From NCBI GenBank assembly GCA_002429595.1, contig DJAM01000080.1, positions 1-35,100 on the forward strand: DNA of 35,100 bases. Direction: 5' to 3'. Source of the stretch: Coxiellaceae bacterium UBA6002. Its GTDB lineage: Bacteria; Pseudomonadota; Gammaproteobacteria; UBA6002. Each line of letters begins with the position of its first letter. Positions within the stretch are counted from its first letter, which is position 1. The position numbers and the translations under genes were made by a program. The notes below the pieces were generated by a model. That model was given only the letters and a program-made list of their open reading frames with translations, was not told the origin of the DNA and did no database searches. Below, one piece after another: positions 16,553 to 23,762 of the stretch.

Positions 16553-16604
16553 CAGAATCTTTAGTTACCAGCATAAAACTATCCAGAGTAACTAAAAGCT
16601 TCTG
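16553..16604 (-). promoter_or_regulatory. Hairpin between the precursor-peptide gene and the OYE gene
   Basis: GTAACTAAAAGCTTCTG and CAGAATCTTTAGTTAC pair as an 8-9-bp stem, a small bulge and a further 5 bp, with a 19-nt loop. It lies 15 nt after the precursor stop and 34 nt before the OYE start. No U-run follows, so it is better seen as an attenuator or an mRNA-stabilising 3' structure for the precursor transcript than as a full terminator. Confidence 0.45.
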
Positions 16605-16618
16605 TATCTTTTTTAGTA

Positions 16619-16867
16619 CTACTGGCAATATATACAATCAGTAACTCCACAAAGTGAAGCATAGCTCGAAATATCTACAGCTAGTTGAATATCAGGCTTT
16701 ACTTGTTGTGTTAGGTCATCAAAATTAAAATCATCACTGACAGAAATTCCCTCTTTTTTTAATGTTTCTAGAGGATTATCTTTCAAAGATTGGGCAAAAG
16801 ATTCATCGAGCCAAGTTTTAGCGACCACTATAGCCATTTGTTTTTGATTAATCTGAATATTTTTCAT
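16619..16867 (-). CDS. NHLP-type (nitrile hydratase-like leader) RiPP precursor peptide
   Basis: 82-residue peptide whose first about 60 residues look like an NHLP leader: IVVAKTWLDESFAQSLKDNP (13-32) then LETLKKEGI, matching the 'A.aWaDeaFkqrLl.dP..aL.e.Gi' pattern of nitrile hydratase alpha-subunit-derived leaders. The tail DISSYASLCGVTDCIYCQ (65-82) is short, contains Cys73, Cys78, Cys81 plus Ser67, Ser68, Ser71 and Thr76, and resembles a core for heterocyclisation. AGAGG lies 5-7 nt upstream of the ATG. It is 23 nt downstream of the fused YcaO enzyme on the same strand, giving strong support for a precursor/enzyme pair. No GG cleavage site is obvious, so the leader/core border is uncertain. 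Alternative: a small protein related to nitrile hydratase, unlikely given the length and context. Confidence 0.87.
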   Translation of the reverse strand: MKNIQINQKQMAIVVAKTWLDESFAQSLKDNPLETLKKEGISVSDDFNFDDLTQQVKPDIQLAVDISSYASLCGVTDCIYCQ

Positions 16868-16890
16868 AGTACACCTCTTTAGTTAATGTT

Positions 16891-19116
16891 TTAAAAAAAA
16901 ATAGGAAAAGGGTTTAATTCATTTTCAGTTAAGGGAGTTTTTAACCACCCTAAATCAACAGGTACGTCATACAATCTTCCTGGAGCAAATCGTGTCCAAA
17001 AATGCCTAAGTCCTGGGCATATTACTTTAACTACAGACAAGTTAATTTCAGGACGAGTTTGATCAAGTATTATTAACTCCAAGTTCTTAGCCTCCACAAT
17101 GTTGCTAGCTACTTCGAGATACTCTGATATATGGGCTAAATCTAAAAAGTGATAATCAGATTTATTTTTGGGACGAAGGCAATTGCTTGGAGATAAATAG
17201 TTCAGATCTTTGATTTGAGCAACTGCTAACCATTCTTTTAAAAAAGGATCAATGACACTATTTTCATTTTGTTCGATAGTATTAACAGCTGTCAGCGCTT
17301 GATTCATTTCGGTTAAGGCTCGTGTCACAGAAATAGTCGCATCAAAATGACACCCTAAGCCCATAATAATAGAGTCGCTTGTTGAGTTTACTTTTCTTGA
17401 GACAGCAACAAATGTAGGTATCTTTAGGTCATTAGTGATATCTAATACCCATATTTCTCGCTCAATAGATGCATAATGCTCTTTAATCAATTCAAAATAA
17501 GGTTCTTTAAATGAGTCTAGATCAACAGTCGGTCTTTCGATTCTGTTATACCACCAAATAGCTACATTATCTCTTTCAACCAATTCAAGAAATCCTTGTA
17601 AAATAGCCTCTTCATAAGTATTTCCTGAGGCATTACCATTAGAATCAGCCAAACAATAAAAGGGGTTATTGGTATTTTGTTTTTCATAGTAATTAAAATA
17701 TAAATATTCTGTAGGTAAATATTTCGTCGTATTTTGAGATAGCGACCAAACTGGTGTCCAATCAATTTGCGCATTGACATCGAATGGTTCTGCAACTTTG
17801 GTAAAGTGTGATCCCTTAGTATTCCATAGATCACGATCTTTATATTGCCCATCACTAAATAACATACAATGGTTAGGATGAATTGCATTTTTGAGGGATT
17901 TGTAGCATCCTTTGATCCGAGTTTCTGTTCCCTGAAATTCACCACTAAAACGCTCTAGAGCTTCACACAAAGCACCTACTTTGGCTTGAGTGGCAGTGAT
18001 ACCCTTTCCAGAACTATTCGTGCGTAAAGTATGTTTCAATTCATGCAAAGTTTTTACAGGAAAAGCTGAATTACGTCCGGCATGATAAACATGCACAACT
18101 TTGTCACTAGCTGGGTATAAACTAGGAATAACTCCTGTAATTGGACTGATGAGATGCTCATATTTTTTAATTGTTTCTTCTGCGGCCATGGTGCGATAAC
18201 CACCATCTTTAGATACTATTTTTGTTTTCTTTTCTAAATTACTTGAGAGATGATTGCTAATTGGTCCATCAGAACTCAAGCATGATCGGCAAGTGACTCG
18301 ATTGGTGAAATAATGACTTTTAGTTTCGAAAGTACGGCCATCAAAGCTAATAATTTTCTCTTGTAAATTTGGATTTAGAGATGCATGAAAAAAGTTGCTT
18401 ATTTCCGCTGTTAACAAATTAAAAATAACGTTTAAATAAGGTATAAATTCAGCTTTAGAGGTTATGATTGGTTCATCCATATTATAGCGCCATGCGAGAC
18501 GTTCAACTTGCTGGTTTCGCTGCATAAAATAATGTAAACAATCATAGCAAGCAGTTTTGCCAGGTACGAATATGGGTCCAACCCAAGGCTCTAAACCTAA
18601 GGGTTTTATTAATATCCAGGGTCTATTCGTTTCTAATGCTTGCTTATTATACAGTAATAATTCAGGTCTTAGATAATGATCAGTGATAACAATATCGAGC
18701 ATACCACATGAGCTTATTTCAATATTTGAATCTTTTAATGCTTGTCGTAAGGGCTCGATATTGATTTCACCATATGTTACAACGGATACACTAAATTTCT
18801 TATGAAGGCTTTTGTCAGGCAGCAAGTCTTGAGCTAACCAATAATGATCCTCATGGGTATAAACTTGATTTTCGGCTTCTAGCAAATAGCCTGCTTTTTC
18901 CATCTGGAGTAAAATAAAATATAAGTGTGTCAGTGGTACCGAATTTATACTTTGAACTATTTCATCGGTAGCTACCTTGCCTGTTAAAAATGGCATGATC
19001 GTTTCATAGATCTGACCATATAACACTTTGGTGCTAAATTCTGATAGCAAGAGCACTCCCTCACCTGGAATGATTTGGAATTCATATTTTGGGTTTAATA
19101 ATGGCTTCTTAAACAC
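16891..19116 (-). CDS. Fused TOMM cyclodehydratase (leader-binding/E1-like domain + YcaO)
   Basis: 741-residue predicted azoline-forming enzyme acting on the downstream precursor. Residues 1-90 look like a winged-helix RiPP recognition element; about 105-290 form the E1-like 'C' domain with a zinc tetrathiolate, C190-x-x-C193 and C276-x-x-C279. Residues about 300-741 are YcaO: NSSGKGITATQAKVGALCEA then LERFSGEF (367-394) and SNGNASGNT...EEAILQGFLELVERD (492-516) match the ATP/Mg-binding motifs. The C-terminus ends in NPFPIFF, a Pro-rich tail as needed for cyclodehydratases. This C-D fusion resembles TruD/LynD-type enzymes. The start is GTG at 19116 with AGGAA 6 nt upstream. Divergent from the LysR gene. 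It converts Cys (Ser/Thr) to azolines using ATP, by family knowledge. Confidence 0.92.
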   Translation of the reverse strand: MFKKPLLNPKYEFQIIPGEGVLLLSEFSTKVLYGQIYETIMPFLTGKVATDEIVQSINSVPLTHLYFILLQMEKAGYLLEAENQVYTHEDHYWLAQDLLPDKSLHKKFSVSVVTYGEINIEPLRQALKDSNIEISSCGMLDIVITDHYLRPELLLYNKQALETNRPWILIKPLGLEPWVGPIFVPGKTACYDCLHYFMQRNQQVERLAWRYNMDEPIITSKAEFIPYLNVIFNLLTAEISNFFHASLNPNLQEKIISFDGRTFETKSHYFTNRVTCRSCLSSDGPISNHLSSNLEKKTKIVSKDGGYRTMAAEETIKKYEHLISPITGVIPSLYPASDKVVHVYHAGRNSAFPVKTLHELKHTLRTNSSGKGITATQAKVGALCEALERFSGEFQGTETRIKGCYKSLKNAIHPNHCMLFSDGQYKDRDLWNTKGSHFTKVAEPFDVNAQIDWTPVWSLSQNTTKYLPTEYLYFNYYEKQNTNNPFYCLADSNGNASGNTYEEAILQGFLELVERDNVAIWWYNRIERPTVDLDSFKEPYFELIKEHYASIEREIWVLDITNDLKIPTFVAVSRKVNSTSDSIIMGLGCHFDATISVTRALTEMNQALTAVNTIEQNENSVIDPFLKEWLAVAQIKDLNYLSPSNCLRPKNKSDYHFLDLAHISEYLEVASNIVEAKNLELIILDQTRPEINLSVVKVICPGLRHFWTRFAPGRLYDVPVDLGWLKTPLTENELNPFPIFF

Positions 19117-19190
19117 AACGTATTCCTACAAATAAATACAAAATAGCACCTAAAATAATTGAAATAAATAGATAATAATGTAAAATACTA

Positions 19191-19204
19191 TTTCATTTTT
19201 GAAA
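19191..19204. promoter_or_regulatory. T-N11-A type site in the LysR/YcaO divergent interval
   Basis: TTTCA-TTTT-TGAAA is a perfect 5-bp inverted repeat and satisfies T-N11-A, the LysR-type recognition pattern. It lies 14 nt before the LysR ATG and 75 nt from the YcaO start, inside a 102-nt shared promoter interval. A binding site for the adjacent regulator is plausible. Confidence 0.4.
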
Positions 19205-19218
19205 CAATAGATCAGATC

Positions 19219-20109
19219 ATGTTTGATGAAATTATCGTTTTTTTGCAATTAGCTGAATTGAATAGCTTTCACAAAACTTCTAAGAAGCTAAATATGTCGC
19301 CTGCTACTGTTACAAGACGAATAGCAGCTTTAGAAAATCGATTGAATGTAAAATTATTAAAGAGAAACACTCGTACCCTTAGCTTGACACAAGATGGTTG
19401 GCATTGTTATGAGAAGTGGAAAACTATTCCTCAAATGATCTTTGAGGTTAAAAAAGATATTAGTAATGCTAAAGCCCTTGTCCAAGGGGAAGTTAATTTT
19501 AGTGTGTCTGCTTATTCTGGCTTTTATGAGTTAGTGCCTATTGTTAGTGATTTTTTGCAGCTACACCCTAAAATCAAAGTTAACTTTGTTAAAAGCAATA
19601 TCCATCCCGAAATCATCGACGATTCTTACGATGTTTTTTTTCGGCATGGTGAAGTTAACACTCGTGTTTTCCAATCTAAAAAACTTAATAGCTACGAATT
19701 AATAACCATTGCTTCTCCACAGTATTTGCGTCGTCACAAAAATCCGATAAAGCTGAATGACTTAGCAACTCATAATTGCATCATACATTGCATTAATGCT
19801 CATGAGGGGCGAATTTGGCAATATCGACAAAATAATAGACACCTTGGAGTGAAAATTTCTGGAAATATATCCTTAAACAATGCTGTATTAGTTTTAGAAG
19901 CTGTTTTAGCAGGAGTGGGCCTTGCACGTCTTCCTAGGTATTATGTTGAAAGTTATTTAACATCGGGAAAGTTGGTAGAAGTATTAGGCGAATATGCTCC
20001 AGCGCCACTGCCATGCTATTTAGTATATCCACGATCGGAATATACAAAGACAAGAATACAACTTTTTGCCGATTTCATTATTCAAGCCTATAAATCTCGT
20101 CATTTTTAA
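19219..20109 (+). CDS. LysR-family transcriptional regulator, divergent from the RiPP genes
   Basis: 296 residues. The N-terminal winged helix-turn-helix is typical: FLQLAELNSFHKTSKKLNMS followed by PATVTRRIAALENRLNVKLL and RNTRTLSLTQDG (about residues 8-55). The remainder is the periplasmic-binding-like effector domain, ending with EYAPAPLPCYLVYPRSEYTKTRIQLFADFI, a common ending in the LysR subgroup that regulates oxidoreductases. It faces away from the fused cyclodehydratase with 102 nt between starts, the classical arrangement of a LysR regulator controlling its divergent target. No strong Shine-Dalgarno. Inducer unknown. Confidence 0.93.
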   Translation: MFDEIIVFLQLAELNSFHKTSKKLNMSPATVTRRIAALENRLNVKLLKRNTRTLSLTQDGWHCYEKWKTIPQMIFEVKKDISNAKALVQGEVNFSVSAYSGFYELVPIVSDFLQLHPKIKVNFVKSNIHPEIIDDSYDVFFRHGEVNTRVFQSKKLNSYELITIASPQYLRRHKNPIKLNDLATHNCIIHCINAHEGRIWQYRQNNRHLGVKISGNISLNNAVLVLEAVLAGVGLARLPRYYVESYLTSGKLVEVLGEYAPAPLPCYLVYPRSEYTKTRIQLFADFIIQAYKSRHF

Positions 20110-20152
20110 ACAAGTGTTTTCGATTCTAAGAGCGCTCAAGTTGAGACCACTC

Positions 20153-21051
20153 TTATCCTGATAAATACCTGATAATTTTGACAGGATTTATGGCTTTATC
20201 AAAACAGGCCGAAAAGTAATTTATGATTATGCAACTCCTAAGCTTCTTGCTTGGCAATCGATATAGTTTATCTATTGCAAAAGCTTCTGGGCCAACAACT
20301 GCTAATGCTTCAGGCGTTTTTAGTAATTTAGGTGCATTAAGTGTTAAGATTCGTATTTTTTGGACTTGTTTTAATTGTGGTATTGATATTGGCTCGAAGG
20401 ATTCTTCATCGATAATTGTTATTAAATCGGGAGTCTGAACTACAATCTCGTATTTATTATCGCTAGATTTTTTTCTTATCGACAAAATTTCGTTTTGAAA
20501 TATTAGCTCAAGTGTTTGGTACCATCACTAACGACAAAGCCACCAACAGAGAAACCAAATCGTTCAATTCGACGCAGTTCAGTTACTTTTCCTTTGTATA
20601 TTTCGTTGGCTTTCTTATAGTCTGTTTTTTCTAGAAAGAGATTTAAACTCAACAAGGGATCTTTACCTTGTCGTTTTGCTTCGAAGAATGTACGGCCAAT
20701 CTCATGTGCGATCGAAAGTGTTGCAGGTATACAAACTTTTTTAGCGATATCAGCCTTCATGGGTATGTAGGTAATATACGCCGTACCACCCCTAGTATCA
20801 GAAATCAAATGTGTTTTTTCTTCAAGATTTAAAGGATCAGTCGCCTCAATCACTTCTGCTTTATCGATATTGGCCAGCTCAGCTACGTGTCTACTTATTC
20901 CGTTATATACAGCCGGTGTTGTCATATTAATTCCAGGAAATGCATGAGCAATGCAATCGGCGTCAACCAGCGGGATACCTGTCAATGCCGCAACAAGATA
21001 GGGGAACAATCCGTTTGCTCCGCCCGTCATTTCGTATTTTAAACCTATCAT
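20153..21051 (-). pseudogene. DUF917 (S-methylthiohydantoin desulfurase-like) pseudogene
   Basis: Two - strand frames together match the C-terminal two-thirds of DUF917 proteins. 21051-20503 gives GGANGLFPYLVAALTGIPLV then DADCIAHAFPGINMTTP and GKVTELRRIERFGFSVGG. 20485-20153 gives VVQTPDLITIIDEESFEPIS and LLKTPEALAVVGPEAFAID. Between them, after the HLS codons, the frame breaks with TAA; shifting frame restores LIFQNEILSIRKK, the expected family continuation (FQNE). A single-base loss near 20500-20505 explains it. The first about 100 residues of the family are missing as well, so the gene is both truncated and frameshifted. Family members act on hydantoin-type compounds. Confidence 0.8.
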
Positions 21052-21198
21052 AAGGCTTATCTTAAGAGGATGAAGAAAAGAAGCTTATTGAACATGATTA
21101 CCATGAAGTTATAAGATAAATTTTGTATTAAAATTACTAGAGAAAGGGTGATTTTTATAATATGGTTACTAATTATGCAACTTGTGTAGGGACACTAT

Positions 21199-21816
21199 AT
21201 GAAATATGGATTAGAATCGTGGAATCGTGATTTATTCATGCATATAAATGCTAAGTCACATCTTGGCATTTCAACCTATATCATCACAAAATTTTTGGCA
21301 AAAGTTTTAATATACTTTATACCTGTTTTTCTCATTATCAATTGGATATGGGGTAATCGTAAACAACGAGAGACGGTATTCTTTGCATGTCTCAGTACCG
21401 TGATAGTACTACTCATAAATTACATTATTGGATTACTTTGGTATCATCCACGCCCTTTTGTCGAAGGTATTGGTAACACCTATTTATTACATAATCCTGA
21501 TAGTTCTTTTCCAAGTGATCATATGACTATCATGTGGACTATCGGTTTATGTTTTCTGATGAACTCCAAGTCTTATCTTTGGGGCATCGTCATCTTAGTC
21601 ATGAGCTTGTTAACTGGTTGGTCAAGAATTTTTTTAGGCATTCATTATCCCTTAGATATCCTAGGATCTATAGTTATTAGCACACTTTGCACCCTAACTT
21701 TACAGTGGTTGTGTAGATGTATAATTGATAACAGTTTGTTTCCCATTATTGAAAAAATGTATCAAGGAAGTTTTGGTAAATTGATCAATGTTAGTAGGAA
21801 AGAAAACATTCGGTGA
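21199..21816 (+). CDS. PAP2-family phosphatase (undecaprenyl-diphosphatase-like, BcrC/YbjG type)
   Basis: Integral membrane phosphatase of 205 residues with five to six helices. Acid phosphatase motifs: GLLWYHPRPF (C1, R-P with the usual Lys poorly conserved), SSFPSDHMT (C2, P-S-D-H) and SRIFLGIHYPLDILGS (C3, S-R-x5-H-x3-D). Likely dephosphorylates undecaprenyl pyrophosphate in the periplasm, supporting cell-wall lipid recycling and bacitracin-type tolerance; a phosphatidate-like substrate cannot be excluded. AGGGA lies about 7 nt before the ATG. Monocistronic, with a degraded gene on its left. Confidence 0.9.
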   Translation: MKYGLESWNRDLFMHINAKSHLGISTYIITKFLAKVLIYFIPVFLIINWIWGNRKQRETVFFACLSTVIVLLINYIIGLLWYHPRPFVEGIGNTYLLHNPDSSFPSDHMTIMWTIGLCFLMNSKSYLWGIVILVMSLLTGWSRIFLGIHYPLDILGSIVISTLCTLTLQWLCRCIIDNSLFPIIEKMYQGSFGKLINVSRKENIR

Positions 21817-22026
21817 TAACTGCTTCAATGATTGGAGAAGTCGAGCGAGGGTTTCGGTAGATTTTCATTTGTAGCAGGATATAAGTGCTTTTACACTAGA
21901 TCGTAATATTAGACAGATTTTTGCCAAAATCTAGCATAATTGGCTTGATGCTATATCTAATTTATTATAAAATCTCATTCTTTTCACACTCCCTGATTTA
22001 ATACCAAGCAACCGCAAAGAGAATTT

Positions 22027-23694
22027 ATGATTAAAAAAAATGAATATGAAAGCGCTAGAGACTTGTATTTTGGCATCGACTGTACAGCTCAAAAAAAAGA
22101 AGCCCAGGCACATTTAGAAGCCATTTATGCAAAAAACGATAATCCCGTTCTAAGAGCTAAAGCAGCTTATTTGCTAGGAGCGATACATTTAACTGACCTA
22201 GTTAGAGCATTACCTAGCCCTACAAGTCTAAATATTCTGTCCGAAGAACATCTAACTATTATTAAAGCAGGGATGGGATGGCTAAAAAAATCTCATGAGT
22301 TAGGCTATGAAGAAGCCTCTCTGTTATTGGGCCGTATTTATGCAACCTCTAAGCAGCCTTCGACATTATCCGAAATTCAGCCAAGCATTGATGGCAATAT
22401 CCTTGGATCAATCATGTATCAAGGAGATAAACAGGATTTCATTCTGGCAATTAATTATCTCACACCATTAGCCTCTAAAAATCCGGTAGCCGCGAAAATA
22501 TTGGCTAAATTCGGCCAAGAATATTTGGATTCAATTCGTGATTTAATTAGGCATTCCTTTGATGGTGGCTCTTTATCAACCGAGGATATTCCAGTTTTAA
22601 AAAGACCTGGCTATGAAGGTTTTGATAACTTTCAAATAGCCGATTTCATCAACCTTCCAGAGCGTGCTCTTGATGATGAATTTAGAGAAGAATTTCTATA
22701 TATGTTCAACAGTCCAACTGAGTTGGAGTGTTCTAAATTCATGCGAGAACTTGAAACCCAGGCAAAAGCAAAAGATTCTTTTGATGCAGCAAAGACTTTG
22801 CAGCAGTTAATGGTCTTTCTAGCAAAAGGCTCTATTCAAGCTCAAATGCTAGTAAGAAAAATTATGAAATATGATCCTAATAATTGGAATTCTGAAACTG
22901 ATGAATTAATTGCATCGCGCTTTAAAGGTTTCGGCAATCCCCAACAAGCAGCTGTAGTAGACGCTCTAATATGGCAGCAGCATTTAACAGCAGTCCAAAA
23001 AGCAATTCTATGGTTAGAAAATGCCAATAAATTAGGATGTAAAGGCATTCTCTCGCCAGGTCAAATTGAAACCTTCCGTCAGTTATTAAAATATATCGAG
23101 CAACGCGCTAGCGGTGCAAGCCATAAAGTCGCTTATTCAGCAAGGCAAGTAGCTGAATTTGCAGCCACTTCTAGTTATCCCTCTCATGCTACTCTCTTTG
23201 CGCCAAAAGCTAATTTTGAAACAATTTATAAGCTTGGCGTTGCACAACATAAAAGTGGTGATTTTGATAATTCATTAAGGTCACTTAAAAGAGCGGTTGA
23301 GCTAGTAACGGTAGATTCTATTAATTGCGGCAATTGTTATTCAGCACTAGCTACTGCTCTTAGAGACACGAATGATTATGCTGATGCATTGATAGCATGT
23401 GAAAAAGCAGTTGGTATTTTTATAAATATCAACAAACGACCTGAGCTTGCGACAAAGGTTCTTGAAAAGTATCGCCAATGTTTAAATCTTCAAAGGCCAA
23501 TGGCTGAAACTTTAAAAGAACGCGCTGAAAACTTTGTGAAGACTCATCGTCAAGAGTTAGCCAAGGTTCTCTTAGAATACATGAAAGATAACACTCAAGA
23601 TCTTAATATTTTGCAATTTGCTAATAGCTCGCTTCGTAAGTGTAGTAAAAGCTCAGAACCAACTACTCCAATGAGAAAACCTGGAAGACCCTAG
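22027..23694 (+). CDS. Sel1/TPR-repeat protein of unknown function
   Basis: 555 residues, not assignable to a named family. The N-terminal part contains Sel1-like helical pairs (AAYLLGAIHLTDL; GWLKKSHELGYEEASLLLGRIYA). The C-terminal third has TPR-like units: YKLGVAQHKSGDFDNSLRSL followed by KRAVELV, and CYSALATALRDTNDYADALI followed by ACEKAVGIF. The middle (about 180-370) is helical with no clear domain. No signal peptide or membrane helix. AGAGA precedes the ATG. The ending MRKPGRP is basic. Repeat proteins of this kind bind partners and are common among secreted proteins of intracellular Legionellales; a host-interaction role is inference. It is convergent with the next gene. Confidence 0.72.
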   Translation: MIKKNEYESARDLYFGIDCTAQKKEAQAHLEAIYAKNDNPVLRAKAAYLLGAIHLTDLVRALPSPTSLNILSEEHLTIIKAGMGWLKKSHELGYEEASLLLGRIYATSKQPSTLSEIQPSIDGNILGSIMYQGDKQDFILAINYLTPLASKNPVAAKILAKFGQEYLDSIRDLIRHSFDGGSLSTEDIPVLKRPGYEGFDNFQIADFINLPERALDDEFREEFLYMFNSPTELECSKFMRELETQAKAKDSFDAAKTLQQLMVFLAKGSIQAQMLVRKIMKYDPNNWNSETDELIASRFKGFGNPQQAAVVDALIWQQHLTAVQKAILWLENANKLGCKGILSPGQIETFRQLLKYIEQRASGASHKVAYSARQVAEFAATSSYPSHATLFAPKANFETIYKLGVAQHKSGDFDNSLRSLKRAVELVTVDSINCGNCYSALATALRDTNDYADALIACEKAVGIFININKRPELATKVLEKYRQCLNLQRPMAETLKERAENFVKTHRQELAKVLLEYMKDNTQDLNILQFANSSLRKCSKSSEPTTPMRKPGRP

Positions 23695-23698
23695 GATT

Positions 23699-23734
23699 TT
23701 AGGTCTGCGATTTATCGCTAAATCGCAGGCCTAA
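23699..23734. terminator. Strong hairpin between convergent genes
   Basis: A 16-bp stem (23699-23714 with 23719-23734; one G-U pair) and a TCGC tetraloop lie immediately after the + strand gene's stop and 28 nt from the - strand gene's stop. It is the strongest hairpin seen in the window. The T-run is missing on the + side, so it is likely a bidirectional 3'-end structure or terminator. Confidence 0.6.
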
Positions 23735-23762
23735 TAAAAAGTTCGCTCGCTGCTTAAGTTTG

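Noticed and set aside
17562..17945. 127-codon - strand frame inside the YcaO gene
   Set aside because: Shadow frame of the fused cyclodehydratase, whose motifs are in the other frame.
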